Assembly (NCBI RefSeq): GCF_021432085.1
Contig: NZ_CP090366.1
Location: 3,782,001-3,846,000, forward strand
Reading direction: 5' to 3'
Length of the DNA stretch: 64,000 nucleotides
Source of the DNA: Stutzerimonas kunmingensis
GTDB lineage: Bacteria; Pseudomonadota; Gammaproteobacteria; Pseudomonadales; Pseudomonadaceae
Below the pieces are notes generated by a model. It searched no databases. It was not told the DNA's origin and was given only the letters and a program-made list of their open reading frames with translations. Numbering within the stretch: position 1 is the stretch's first letter; every line of letters starts with the position of its first letter. A program made the position numbers and the translations under genes. Shown here one piece after another: positions 1 to 8,560 of this stretch.

Positions 1-168
1 GCGCCAGACGATGCAGCCGCTTGGCTTGCGCACACCGAGGCGGGCGAACTGCCCGGCGGTGAAGCGAAAACCGGGATCGCGGCTGGTACGCAGGGTGAAC
101 AGGTTAGGCGTCAGCGTCTGCACCTCTAGCAGGCGCTGGCGGGTGAACTTCTCTTCGCTGGCGGTCAT
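1..168 (-). CDS. fpr: Ferredoxin-NADP+ reductase, N-terminal part (cut by window edge)
   Basis: Only the first 56 codons are present; the gene runs off the left edge. The visible protein begins MTASEEKFTRQRLLEVQ and contains the FAD-domain strand ending in FTAGQFARLG, which matches the start of Pseudomonas Fpr-type flavoproteins that exchange electrons between NADPH and ferredoxin or flavodoxin in the cytoplasm. The start is the ATG at 168. The gene is divergent from rlmG across a gap of about 97 bp. The C-terminal NADP-binding half cannot be checked, so related oxidoreductases of the same fold are not excluded. Confidence 0.75.
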   Translation of the reverse strand, partial: MTASEEKFTRQRLLEVQTLTPNLFTLRTSRDPGFRFTAGQFARLGVRKPSGCIVWR

Positions 169-265
169 ACTTCGCTCCCTCCGAGCATCTTCGGGCCCAC
201 TGCACGCGGCGCCCGCATGGGTCCTTGATACTCCTTTACGCAGCCGACAAACACCGCCAGTTCTC

Positions 266-1393
266 ATGCCTATTCTCGATACCCCCTATGCAAGCCTCGA
301 TCTGATCCGCCAGCCGGAGCAGCCCAACGAGCCGTTGCAGGCCTTCGATGCCGCCGACGAATACCTGCTGGCCCAGCTGCATGAGCAGGGATTGCCAGCG
401 GCCACGCGAGTACTGATCCTCAATGACAGCTTCGGCGCCCTGGCTTGCTCGCTGGCCGCACACGTCGCGGTCACCAGCAGCGGCGACTCGCACCTCGGCC
501 ACCTGGCATTGCAAAAGAACCTGGCACGTAACGAGCTGCCGGCCGAGCGCGTGCGCTTCGTACCTGCCAGCGAGGTCGCCCGGGGCCCGTTCGACCGGGT
601 GCTGATTCGCGTACCGAAAACCCTTGCCCTGCTGGAAGAACAGCTGATCCGCCTTCACGGCCAGCTGGCGCCCGGCGCGCAGGTGATCGCTGCGGCGATG
701 ATCAAGCATCTGCCGCGCGCCGCCGGTGATCTGCTGGAGCAGTACATCGGCCCGGTGCAGGCCTCGCTGGCGGTGAAGAAGGCACGTCTGCTCAGCGCAA
801 CGCCGAGCGCGAAACCGGCGCCGCAGTCACCCTACCCGACCCGCTACCAGCTCGATCAGCCGAAGCTCGAACTGCTCAACCACGCCAACCTGTTCTGCCG
901 CGAAGGCCTCGATATCGGCACCCGCGCCTTCCTGCCACATCTGCCGCAGGCACTCGGTGCACTGCGCGTCGCCGATCTCGGCTGCGGCAACGGCGTGCTC
1001 GGCATCGTCTACGCGCTGGGCAATCCGCAGGCGCAACTGACATTGGTGGACGAGAGCTACATGGCTGTGCAGTCGGCACGGGAGAACTGGCAGGCAATCC
1101 ATGGCCAGCGTCCGGTCGAGATTCGCGCCGGCGACGGCCTGGCCGAGCAACCGCCGGCCTCGCTGGATCTGGTGCTGTGCAATCCACCGTTCCACCAGCA
1201 GCAGGTGGTCGGCGATTTCCTCGCCTGGCGCATGTTCACCCAGGCCAACGCAGCGCTGGCCAAGGGCGGCGAGCTGTGGATCGTCGGCAATCGCCACCTC
1301 GGCTATCACCTCAAGCTCAAGCGCCTGTTCGGCAATGCCGAGCAGGTCGCCGCCACACCGAAGTTCGTCATTCTGCGGTCGATCAGGGCATGA
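266..1393 (+). CDS. rlmG: 23S rRNA (guanine-N2) methyltransferase RlmG
   Basis: A 375-residue SAM-dependent methyltransferase that should methylate G1835 of 23S rRNA. The N-terminal half (PLQAFDAADEYLLAQL, ILNDSFGAL, RVPKTLALLEEQL) follows the E. coli RlmG degenerate methyltransferase domain closely. The C-terminal half holds the catalytic SAM domain with DLGCGNGV (about residue 237) and the NPPFHQQ motif of N2-guanine methyltransferases. Length equals the RlmG family norm and exceeds that of Pseudomonas RsmC, the main alternative. I chose the ATG at 266 because upstream in-frame sequence is not conserved. The stop overlaps the MerR gene start in an ATGA, so the two are probably co-transcribed. 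Confidence 0.88.
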   Translation: MPILDTPYASLDLIRQPEQPNEPLQAFDAADEYLLAQLHEQGLPAATRVLILNDSFGALACSLAAHVAVTSSGDSHLGHLALQKNLARNELPAERVRFVPASEVARGPFDRVLIRVPKTLALLEEQLIRLHGQLAPGAQVIAAAMIKHLPRAAGDLLEQYIGPVQASLAVKKARLLSATPSAKPAPQSPYPTRYQLDQPKLELLNHANLFCREGLDIGTRAFLPHLPQALGALRVADLGCGNGVLGIVYALGNPQAQLTLVDESYMAVQSARENWQAIHGQRPVEIRAGDGLAEQPPASLDLVLCNPPFHQQQVVGDFLAWRMFTQANAALAKGGELWIVGNRHLGYHLKLKRLFGNAEQVAATPKFVILRSIRA

Positions 1394-1767
1394 GCGAGGC
1401 GCCGGTCCGCCTCAGCATCCGGCAGTTCGCAGCGCGCTGCGGCCTGTCCGCCGATACGCTGCGCTATTACGAAAAGATCGGCCTGCTACGGCAGGTCGCT
1501 CGGGACGCCAGCGGTTTTCGCGTCTATGGCCCACGCGACCTGGAGTGGATCGGCTTCATCCTGCGCCTGAAAGACACCGGCATGGCGTTGGACGACATCA
1601 TCCGCTATGCCGATCTGCGCGAATGTGGAGATACCACCCTGGCAGCGCGCCAGGCGTTGCTTGAGCAGCATGCTGCCGGGCTGCACGAACGCATCCAGCG
1701 CGACCATCAGCATCTCGACGCGCTGCAGGCGAAGATCGCGCTGTATCGGCAGCAAACTTCCGCTTGA
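1390..1767 (+). CDS. MerR-family transcriptional regulator
   Basis: A 125-residue MerR-type regulator. The N-terminal winged helix carries the family signature IRQFAARCGLSADTLRYYEK, followed by the second wing (GFRVYGPRDLEWIGFI) and a dimerising coiled coil. There is no C-terminal cysteine pair of the metal or SoxR types, which places it nearer AdhR/NmlR-like members. It overlaps rlmG by 4 bp. A MerR-type promoter starts inside its stop codon and points at the downstream gene, so that gene is its likely target. The effector cannot be read from the sequence; aldehydes or reactive electrophiles are an inference from relatives. Confidence 0.85.
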   Translation: MSEAPVRLSIRQFAARCGLSADTLRYYEKIGLLRQVARDASGFRVYGPRDLEWIGFILRLKDTGMALDDIIRYADLRECGDTTLAARQALLEQHAAGLHERIQRDHQHLDALQAKIALYRQQTSA

Positions 1768-1794
1768 CCTGGAGTCTACTCCAACCCGCAGGCT
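1764..1794 (+). promoter_or_regulatory. MerR-type promoter with 19-bp spacer
   Basis: A -35 element TTGACC (1764-1769) and a -10-like CAGGCT (1789-1794) are separated by 19 bp, the overlong spacer typical of MerR-activated promoters. The spacer holds the perfect dyad GGAGT-CT-ACTCC (1771-1782). The -35 overlaps the stop codon of the MerR gene, and the downstream gene begins at 1824 behind a good ribosome site (GAGAGGA). Confidence 0.8.
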
Positions 1795-1823
1795 TTCCTC
1801 TGACCTATTGAGAGGAACGCTCC

Positions 1824-2216
1824 ATGTCTGTATCAGCCCGCTACACCGAAGGCCTGGCCAAGCTCGACGAGATCGACGGCGAGGCCGGGCGCAAGGTCAT
1901 CGACAGCCTGCAAGCCATTGCGCCGGACTTGGCGCGCTACGTGATCGAATTTCCCTTCGGCGACATCTACCAGCGCCCCGGCCTCGACCTGGCCCAGCGT
2001 GAGCTGGCGACCGTGGCGGCGCTCACCGCACTCGGCCATTGCCAACCACAGCTGGCCGTGCACGTTCATGGCGCGCTGAACGTCGGCTGCGCGCCGGAGC
2101 AGATAGTCGAGGTGGTCATTCAGATGGCGGTGTACGCCGGTTTCCCGGCCGCGCTCAACGGCATGCACACGGTCAAGGCGGTGTTTGCCGAACGGGGCCT
2201 TTTGCCGGATGCGTGA
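1824..2216 (+). CDS. Carboxymuconolactone decarboxylase (AhpD-like) family protein
   Basis: A 130-residue all-helical protein of the carboxymuconolactone decarboxylase family. The core [21 protein letters not shown]...[15 protein letters not shown] is the usual family pattern, with a His-containing helix, a single Cys at each end of the motif and GFPAALNGM near the C terminus. It lacks a clear AhpD CxxC pair, so peroxidase-reductant activity is uncertain. A MerR-type promoter lies directly upstream, and MerR regulators paired with genes of this family are known in electrophile response (the Bacillus AdhR neighbourhood, for example). The substrate is not inferable. Confidence 0.82.
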   Translation: MSVSARYTEGLAKLDEIDGEAGRKVIDSLQAIAPDLARYVIEFPFGDIYQRPGLDLAQRELATVAALTALGHCQPQLAVHVHGALNVGCAPEQIVEVVIQMAVYAGFPAALNGMHTVKAVFAERGLLPDA

Positions 2217-2338
2217 TCGGCAAACCAGCACACCACGTGGCTAAGCCGGCCGACAACAGGTTCTGTGCCCTGGCGCAGTGGCGGTTGGAGGGCTAGCCCA
2301 CCAACCGTACGGACATCGCAGCCGCCGTCGAAGGCGCG

Positions 2339-4540
2339 TTACAGCACCTTGTCCAGGGTGATCGGCAGATCCCGCACGCGCTTGCCCGTCGCGTTGTAGA
2401 TCGCATTGGCCACCGCCGCCGCCACGCCGACAATGCCGATCTCGCCCACGCCTTTGGACCCCAGGTCGTTGACGATCTCGTCGTGTTCCTCGACGAAGAT
2501 CACGTCGATCTCGGGAATGTCCGCGTTCACCGGGATGTGGTACTCGGCAAGGTTGTGGTTCATGTAGCGGCCGAGCCTGTGATCGATCAGCGTCTCCTCG
2601 TGCAGCGCCTGGCCGATGCCCCAGACCACGCCACCGACGATCTGGTTGCCGGCGGTCTTCGGGTTGACGATGCGGCCCGCGGCAATCGCGCTGACCACAC
2701 GGCTGACCTTGATGGTGCCGAGGTCCTCGTCGACGCGCACCTCGACGAACACCGCCGAATGGGTTCCCGTCGCCCAGGCGTCGCGCTTCTCATCAGGCTT
2801 GACGCTGGCTTCGGCCTCCAATGCGCCGCTGACCTGGACGATGTCGCGCAGCGGCACGGCATGCTCGCCGGATTTCAGCCGCAGTTGGCCATCGACAAAC
2901 TCCACCGTCTCCAGATTCGCTCCGGTAAAGGGTGAAGCCGGCGACTGCTGTACGGCGTCCAGCAGCTTCTGCCGCAGGCCGGCGCATGCGCGTTGCACCG
3001 CACTACCGACCGAGGACACGGTGGCCGAGCCACCCTCCAGCGGTGCCTGCGGCAGACTGGAATCGCCCAGGCGGAACTCCACCTCGGCCATCGACAGGCC
3101 CATCGCATCGGCGGCGATCTGGGTCATCGCGGTGTAGGTGCCGGTGCCGATGTCGGCGGTGGCGCTGGTCACCAGCAGCCGGCCGTCGGCATCGAGGCAG
3201 GCGCGCGCACTGGCCGGCATCTGCATCGCCTCCCAGACGCCGGTGGCCATGCCCATTCCGACCAGCTGATGACCGTCGCGCAGGCTGCGCGGTTGCGCTG
3301 GACGCCGCGACCAGCCGAAGCGCTCCGCACCCTGCTGGTAGCAGGCACGCAGCTCCTTGCTGGAATAGCGCTTGCCCTCGTTACCGTTGATGTCGGTGTA
3401 GTTGCGCAGGCGCAGCTCCAGCGGATCGATACCGACTTCATGGGCCAGCTCGTCCATCGCGCACTCAAGCGCATAGACACCGATGGTCGCGCCCGGGGCG
3501 CGCATGTCCAGCGGGGTATAGACGTCCAGCGGCGCCAGGCGGTAGCCGAGGCGCACGTTGTCGCAGGCGTAGAGCATGCCGGACCACTCCACCTCGTGCT
3601 CGGTGAAGTCCTCGAAGCGCGAGGTCTGGCCGATGGCCCTGTGCTCAATGGCCCGCAACCGTCCTTCGCCATCTGCCGCGAGCTTCAGCTGCTGGAAGGT
3701 GCGCGGGCGATAGCCGAAGGTGAACATCTGCTGGCGGGTCAGTTCGACGCGCACCGAGGCCTTCAGCTTGAGTGCGGCCATCACCGCCAGCGGCAGCTGG
3801 TACTGCGGCCGCAGGCCGGAGCCGAAGGCACCGCCGACGAAGGGCGCAAGCACGCGAATCTTGCCCTGCATGTCGAAGACCTGCTCCAGGTAGCGCTGGC
3901 AATTCTGCACGCCCTGGGTCTTGTCATGGATCAGCAGCTCACCGCCTGGCTGGTACTGGACGATGGATGCGTGCGGCTCCATCGGGTTGTGATGCTCGAC
4001 CGGGGTGCTGTATTCGCTGTCGATGCGATTATCGGCAGCCGTGAACGCCGAATCGAAATCACCGCGCGGCTCTGGCAGCTCGGCCGGTGCGTCATGGGCC
4101 TGTTCGCGCGCGGCCTGCAGATCGGTCTGGTGCGCTTCGACCTCGTATTCGACGTGCACCAGGCTCGCCCCGTGCCGCGCCAGCGCCTGCGTTTCAGCAA
4201 CGACCAACGCCAGTGGCTGGCCGCTGTAGAGCACGCGGTCGTTGTACAGCGGGCGGAACGGCGAGCCGTCGGCGGCATCGTCGTCCTCGTAAGGCTCGTC
4301 GTAGCTGGCCACCGGCGGGCGGTTCTGGTGGGTCAGCACCAGTCGCACGCCGGACAGTGCCTCGGCGGCGACGGCATCGATACGCATGATCCGGCCGCGG
4401 GCGATGCTGCTCGACACCACGGCGCCATACAGCAGCCCCGGCACATCGGCTTCGGCAGCGTAGCAGGCCTTACCGGTGACCTTGAGCGGACCGTCGACAC
4501 GGTCCAGCGGCTTGCCCAGTGGAGAGTTGGCGCTGTTCAT
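2339..4540 (-). CDS. paoC: Molybdenum hydroxylase large subunit (PaoC-like aldehyde oxidoreductase)
   Basis: A 733-residue molybdopterin-binding subunit of the xanthine-dehydrogenase family, closest by eye to E. coli PaoC/YagR. It opens with the typical [21 protein letters not shown] segment, carries the moco-binding glycine-rich stretch [11 protein letters not shown], and ends with [10 protein letters not shown], where Glu700 corresponds to the catalytic base. The start is the ATG at 4540 behind GGAGGAA; it overlaps paoB by 4 bp. It should oxidise aldehydes (aromatic aldehydes in PaoABC) with electrons passed through PaoA and PaoB. Other hydroxylase substrates, such as N-heterocycles, remain possible. 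Confidence 0.85.
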   Translation of the reverse strand: MNSANSPLGKPLDRVDGPLKVTGKACYAAEADVPGLLYGAVVSSSIARGRIMRIDAVAAEALSGVRLVLTHQNRPPVASYDEPYEDDDAADGSPFRPLYNDRVLYSGQPLALVVAETQALARHGASLVHVEYEVEAHQTDLQAAREQAHDAPAELPEPRGDFDSAFTAADNRIDSEYSTPVEHHNPMEPHASIVQYQPGGELLIHDKTQGVQNCQRYLEQVFDMQGKIRVLAPFVGGAFGSGLRPQYQLPLAVMAALKLKASVRVELTRQQMFTFGYRPRTFQQLKLAADGEGRLRAIEHRAIGQTSRFEDFTEHEVEWSGMLYACDNVRLGYRLAPLDVYTPLDMRAPGATIGVYALECAMDELAHEVGIDPLELRLRNYTDINGNEGKRYSSKELRACYQQGAERFGWSRRPAQPRSLRDGHQLVGMGMATGVWEAMQMPASARACLDADGRLLVTSATADIGTGTYTAMTQIAADAMGLSMAEVEFRLGDSSLPQAPLEGGSATVSSVGSAVQRACAGLRQKLLDAVQQSPASPFTGANLETVEFVDGQLRLKSGEHAVPLRDIVQVSGALEAEASVKPDEKRDAWATGTHSAVFVEVRVDEDLGTIKVSRVVSAIAAGRIVNPKTAGNQIVGGVVWGIGQALHEETLIDHRLGRYMNHNLAEYHIPVNADIPEIDVIFVEEHDEIVNDLGSKGVGEIGIVGVAAAVANAIYNATGKRVRDLPITLDKVL

Positions 4541-5523
4541 CGGACGGTTCCTCCGGCGGCTTCGGTCAGTGCACGCACGATGGCGCGCCGGGCCAGGTCG
4601 ATCTTGAAAGCGTTGTCGGCGAGCGGTTGCGCGCCTTGCAGCAGGCGATCAGCCGCCGCGGCGAAACATTCGGGTTCGGCACGCTTGCCGCTGAGCAGTT
4701 CTTCAGCCTCCTCCAGGCGCCAGGGTTTGTGCGCCACGCCCCCGAGCGCGATACGCCCGCGGCGGATGATGTCGCCATCCATCTCCAGCGCCGCCGCGAC
4801 GGACACCAGGGCGAATGCGTAGGAGGCGCGGTCACGCACCTTGAGATAGGCGCAGTGGCTGGCAAAACCTTCCACCGGTAGCTCGACGGCGGTGATCAGC
4901 TCGCCCTCGACGAGTACGTTGTCCTGCTGCGGCTGGTCGCCGGGCAGCCGGTGGAAGTCCACCAGCTCCAGGCGTCGCTTGCCGTGCGGCCCCTCCACAT
5001 GCACCCGGGCATCCAGCGCCGCCAGCGCCACGCACATGTCCGACGGATGCACGGCGACGCAGTGTTCGCTGGCACCGAGAATCGCGTGGATGCGATTGCG
5101 CCCGTCACGCGCGCTGCAACCGGAGCCCGGCTCGCGCTTGTTGCAGGGCGTGGCGGTGTCGTAGAAGTAGTAGCAACGGGTGCGCTGCAGCAGGTTGCCG
5201 CCGGTGCTGGCCATGTTGCGCAGCTGCGGCGATGCCCCGGCAAGAATCGCCTTGCTCAGCAGCGGATAGCGCTGTTCGATCTGCGGGTGCCAGGCCAGGT
5301 CGGCGTTGCTCACCAGCGCACCGATGCGCAGGCCGCCCTCGGCGGTCTGCTCGATCTCGCGCAGCGGCAGGCCGTTGATGTCGATGAGCTGGCCGGGTTG
5401 CAGCACATTTTCTTTCATCAGGTCGAGCAGGTTGGTGCCGCCGGCGATGTAGCGGCTCTGCGGCCCGTGCAGGGCGATGGCCTGGTCAATACGTTCGGGG
5501 CGCTGATAGCTGAACGGCGTCAT
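4537..5523 (-). CDS. paoB: Molybdenum hydroxylase FAD-binding subunit with extra iron-sulfur loop (PaoB-like)
   Basis: A 328-residue FAD subunit. The FAD-binding segment [13 protein letters not shown] is near residue 25, and [18 protein letters not shown] near residue 118. The loop with [13 protein letters not shown] and GSGCSA carries the cysteines that bind the additional 4Fe-4S cluster seen in E. coli PaoB, which separates this protein from ordinary CoxM-type subunits. The C-terminal CO-dehydrogenase flavoprotein domain follows. The ATG at 5523 has an AGGAG site. It overlaps paoA and paoC by 4 bp on each side, indicating one translational unit. Confidence 0.87.
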   Translation of the reverse strand: MTPFSYQRPERIDQAIALHGPQSRYIAGGTNLLDLMKENVLQPGQLIDINGLPLREIEQTAEGGLRIGALVSNADLAWHPQIEQRYPLLSKAILAGASPQLRNMASTGGNLLQRTRCYYFYDTATPCNKREPGSGCSARDGRNRIHAILGASEHCVAVHPSDMCVALAALDARVHVEGPHGKRRLELVDFHRLPGDQPQQDNVLVEGELITAVELPVEGFASHCAYLKVRDRASYAFALVSVAAALEMDGDIIRRGRIALGGVAHKPWRLEEAEELLSGKRAEPECFAAAADRLLQGAQPLADNAFKIDLARRAIVRALTEAAGGTVR

Positions 5524-6032
5524 TGGGTACGCTCCTGGCCGCGCAGCGTCGGCAGCGCGTCTTCGATGGCGGCGAGGATGTTGGGATAGGCGCCGCAGCG
5601 GCAGAGGTTGCCGCTCATGTGTTCGCGAATCTCGTCGCGGCTGCTGGCGCGGTTCTCCGCCGCGAGCCCGGCGCCCGAGCAGATCTGCCCCGGCGTGCAG
5701 TAGCCGCACTGGAAGGCATCGTGCTTGACGAACGCAGCCTGCAGCGGATGCAGCGTCGCATCGCTGGCCAGGCCTTCGATGGTGGTCAGGCTGGCGCCGT
5801 CGTGCATCACCGCCAGGGTCAGGCAGCTGTTGATGCGCCGGCCGTCGAGCAGCACCGTGCAGGCGCCGCACTGGCCGTGATCGCAGCCTTTCTTGGTGCC
5901 GGTCAGGCCGAGCTGGTCGCGCAGCAGGTCGAGCAAGGTGGTCCAGGGTTGCACCTGGAGCTCACGGCGTTCGCCGTTCAGCTCCAGGCTGATGGTGCAG
6001 GTCTGGCCTGCGGCTGAAGAATTTTCGCTCAT
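5520..6032 (-). CDS. paoA: Molybdenum hydroxylase 2Fe-2S subunit (PaoA-like)
   Basis: A 170-residue small subunit with both family clusters: the plant-type ferredoxin cluster (Cys50, Cys55, Cys58, Cys70 in [12 protein letters not shown]...C) and the alpha-helical cluster (Cys109, Cys112, Cys144, Cys146 in CGYC and CRCG). It passes electrons from the molybdenum centre to FAD. Unlike E. coli PaoA it shows no twin-arginine signal peptide from the ATG at 6032 (GAGG site upstream), so the complex here is probably cytoplasmic. It heads paoABC, with about 200 bp between it and the mocA/xdhC genes on the same strand. Confidence 0.88.
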   Translation of the reverse strand: MSENSSAAGQTCTISLELNGERRELQVQPWTTLLDLLRDQLGLTGTKKGCDHGQCGACTVLLDGRRINSCLTLAVMHDGASLTTIEGLASDATLHPLQAAFVKHDAFQCGYCTPGQICSGAGLAAENRASSRDEIREHMSGNLCRCGAYPNILAAIEDALPTLRGQERTQ

Positions 6033-6229
6033 GGCGGCCTCACGGTTTGGGCGTTGGTATGCGCTGTCCGTGCGTCTTGGGGTACGACTGACGTGGCGCG
6101 AAAATCGTTCAGCCCTGCTGGTCGAGTGGCTGCGGCTGACTGAGGGTCATCTCGCCGCGAACGGCGTGGCGCTGCGCTCACCGGCCAATTGATTTGTGCT
6201 GGTTTTGGTAGTCGCTACGGCGATGGTCT

Positions 6230-6820
6230 TCAGGCCTGCCGGCGATCATCGGGATGGTCGATGTCCTGCAGTACACCGGGATCGTTCAGGGCGAGCTCCA
6301 GTACCGGGTGCGCCGCGAAAAGCACCTGAGCACCGCGATCACCATCCAGCTGCAGCAGCGCATCGCGATGGGCGCTGCCGATGCCGCGCGGATGGCCGGG
6401 GCGGCCGTCATAGGTCGGCACGACCAGGTTGTCTTCGCGGATTGCCGCCGCGATCTCGCGCAGGGTCCGCGGCTGCACATAGGGCATATCGGCCAGCGCC
6501 ACCAGCCAGCCGTGCACTGCCGGCGCGTGGGCCACGGCCTGCGCAAGGCTGTGGCCGAGCCCGCGGGTTTCCAGCGCAAGCACCTCGCAGTCGGCAGCGT
6601 TGGCGCTAAGCCAGTCGCGCAGAGGCAGATTGTCTGCACGGGTCACCACCAGCAGCCGTTCGGCGACACCACGAAGGTTGGCCAGCGTGGTCGCCAGCAC
6701 CGGCGGCGAAGACGCAGCAGCCAGGCTGGCCGCCAGCAACTTGTCCGCCCCACCGGCCGCGCGATAACGGCTGCCCTGCCCCGCGGCGAGAACGATGGCG
6801 CAGACGCCCGCTTCAGGCAC
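6230..6820 (-). CDS. mocA: Molybdenum cofactor cytidylyltransferase-like NTP transferase (MocA/MobA family)
   Basis: A 196-residue nucleotidyltransferase starting at a GTG codon. The N-terminal signature AIVLAAGQGSRYRAAGG-K is the NTP-binding loop of MocA/MobA-like enzymes, followed by VALADMPYVQPRT, whose Asp binds metal, and RPGHPRGIG in place of the MobA guanine-recognition region. In the xanthine-oxidase class such enzymes convert Mo-molybdopterin to the cytosine dinucleotide form. The position between xdhC and paoABC fits maturation of this hydroxylase. It overlaps xdhC by 8 bp. CTP versus GTP preference is inferred from context. Confidence 0.8.
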   Translation of the reverse strand: MPEAGVCAIVLAAGQGSRYRAAGGADKLLAASLAAASSPPVLATTLANLRGVAERLLVVTRADNLPLRDWLSANAADCEVLALETRGLGHSLAQAVAHAPAVHGWLVALADMPYVQPRTLREIAAAIREDNLVVPTYDGRPGHPRGIGSAHRDALLQLDGDRGAQVLFAAHPVLELALNDPGVLQDIDHPDDRRQA

Positions 6821-7790
6821 AGCGCTGTTGTTCCGGCAACGCCTGGCTGACCAGAGCGCCGTTTTTCAGCGCAACCACTTCGGCCATCAAGGACAGTGCG
6901 ATTTCCGCCGGTGTACGGCTGCCGATAGGCAAGCCGATGGGGCCGTGCAACCGCTGCACCTGGCGCTCGCCGAGGCCCAGCGACAGCAGGCGCGCCTTGC
7001 GCTTTTTGCTGTTGGCCCGCGAACCCAGCGCGCCGACGTAGAAGGCTTCGGACTGCAGCGCGGTAAGCAGCGCCATGTCGTCCAGTCGTGGATCGTGGGT
7101 CAACGCGACGATGGCGGTGTGCGCATCCGGTTCGATGGCCAGCACGGCATCGTCCGGCATGCCGGGGACGAAGCGCACCGCCGCCGCATCCCAGTCGTGG
7201 GCATAGCCTTCGCGCGGGTCGCAGATCAGTACTTCGAAGCCGAGGCCGTGGGCAAGATCGGCGACATAACGCGACAGCTGCCCGGCGCCGATCATCAGCA
7301 GGCGCCAGGCCGGGCCGAATGGTGCGCGCAGGGTATGGCCATCGAACTGCAGCGCAGCGTCGCGGTCGGCGGCTTGCAGCGTTACATCACCACTAGCGAT
7401 ATCCACGCAGCGCAGCAGCCGCTCGTGTGCGGCGCAGCGCCGCAGCAGCTCATCAATCCAGCCGGCATCGCACAGCGGCTCCTGCAGCAGGCGCAGGGTA
7501 CCGCCGCAGGGCAGACCGAAACGTGCGGACTCTTCCTTGCTCACGCCGTAGGTGATCAGCTGGCAAGCCTGCGGTGGCTCGTCGGCCATGACCCGCGCAA
7601 GTAGATCGTCCTCGACGCAGCCACCGGACACCGAGCCTTCTACCCGGCCATCACCGCGCAGCGCCAGCAGCGAGCCAACCGGGCGCGGCGCGCTGCCCCA
7701 GGTTTCCAGCACCGTGTAGAGCACCACGGGATGGCCGTCACGCAACCATTCGCGGGCACGCCGCAGTACCGCCAGATCGACACTGTCCAT
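6813..7790 (-). CDS. xdhC: XdhC/PaoD-family molybdenum cofactor insertion chaperone
   Basis: A 325-residue XdhC-family protein. It has the N-terminal XdhC/CoxI domain (SVSGGCVEDDLLARV near residue 53, then FGLPCGGTLRLL) and a C-terminal Rossmann-like XdhC domain (LLMIGAGQLSRYVADLA, TAIVALTHDPRLDD, YVGALGSRANSKKRK, GLPIGSRTPAEIALSLMAEV). Family members bind sulfurated molybdenum cofactor and deliver it to xanthine-oxidase-type enzymes. A GAGGAG site precedes the ATG at 7790. It leads a minus-strand run xdhC-mocA-paoA-paoB-paoC, consistent with dedicated cofactor supply for the hydroxylase. Confidence 0.88.
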   Translation of the reverse strand: MDSVDLAVLRRAREWLRDGHPVVLYTVLETWGSAPRPVGSLLALRGDGRVEGSVSGGCVEDDLLARVMADEPPQACQLITYGVSKEESARFGLPCGGTLRLLQEPLCDAGWIDELLRRCAAHERLLRCVDIASGDVTLQAADRDAALQFDGHTLRAPFGPAWRLLMIGAGQLSRYVADLAHGLGFEVLICDPREGYAHDWDAAAVRFVPGMPDDAVLAIEPDAHTAIVALTHDPRLDDMALLTALQSEAFYVGALGSRANSKKRKARLLSLGLGERQVQRLHGPIGLPIGSRTPAEIALSLMAEVVALKNGALVSQALPEQQRCA

Positions 7791-7862
7791 TGATCTCCTC
7801 GGATTCAGCCCATTGCTGCCAGGACTCCCGGCAATGCAAGGAGTGACCGATCCGAGGCGAAG

Positions 7863-8429
7863 TTAGTTCGTCGTTACCGGCACCAGCATGGCGTCGGCTA
7901 CTTCGCGGCGCTTGCCGCGGCCGGCCAGACGCTCCACCAGGGTCAGGGCGAACTCCACGGCAGTCGCCGGGCCCTGGCTGGTGATGCAGTTGCCGTCCAC
8001 CACCACCGGCTGGTCAAGGAAATGCGTGCCGGTGAGGTTGTCGCTCATGCCCGGGTAGCAGGTCACCTGACGGCCTTTGAGCACGCCGTAGGGATGCAGC
8101 GCCACTGCCGGCGCGGCGCAAATCGCGGCGAAATCGAGACCGGCACGGGCCTGCTGGCGAACACGCTCGGCCAGCGGCTCCAGCTCGCCGAGGGTCTTCG
8201 CGCCGGGCATGCCACCGGGCAGCACGATGAGGTCGAAGTCCTGCGCCAGCACGTCGAGCAGCATGGCGTCGGCGGTGATCCGTGTACCGCGCGCGCAGGT
8301 CAGCATGCGTCGCTCTTCGGCACTGGCCACCAGCACCTCGAACTCGGCACGCCGTAGCACGTCGATCAGGGTGACGGCTTCCAGATCTTCGGAACCGTCG
8401 GCAATCGGAATCAGGACTCGTTTGCTCAT
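7863..8429 (-). CDS. yajL: DJ-1/PfpI-family protein (YajL-like)
   Basis: A 188-residue DJ-1 superfamily protein. It starts MSKRVLIPIADGSEDLEAVTLID, has DLIVLPGGMPGAKTL and the nucleophile elbow AAICAAPA with the conserved reactive Cys, then GNCITSQGPATAVEFAL at the C terminus. This order matches YajL/ThiJ proteins, which protect proteins and metabolites from oxidative or carbonyl damage; enzymatic roles for the family are debated. I chose the ATG at 8429, which has an AGGTG site, over an in-frame GTG nine bases upstream. It is divergent from the purine permease gene and lies 72 bp before xdhC on the same strand. Confidence 0.85.
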   Translation of the reverse strand: MSKRVLIPIADGSEDLEAVTLIDVLRRAEFEVLVASAEERRMLTCARGTRITADAMLLDVLAQDFDLIVLPGGMPGAKTLGELEPLAERVRQQARAGLDFAAICAAPAVALHPYGVLKGRQVTCYPGMSDNLTGTHFLDQPVVVDGNCITSQGPATAVEFALTLVERLAGRGKRREVADAMLVPVTTN

Positions 8430-8560
8430 GGCGTTCACCTGCTCAATGGAAATTCAACCGCGCTGCCGCCCGGTGTAAGATGCGCGGCTTTTGCGATGAC
8501 ACGCGAATCGCCCGCCAGAGGCGACAGCCCTCACACTGACCGGCACATAGAGGATCGACC

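Noticed and set aside
3645-4822. Long open frames opposite paoC
   Set aside because: Low-information composition and antisense to a canonical molybdenum hydroxylase gene.
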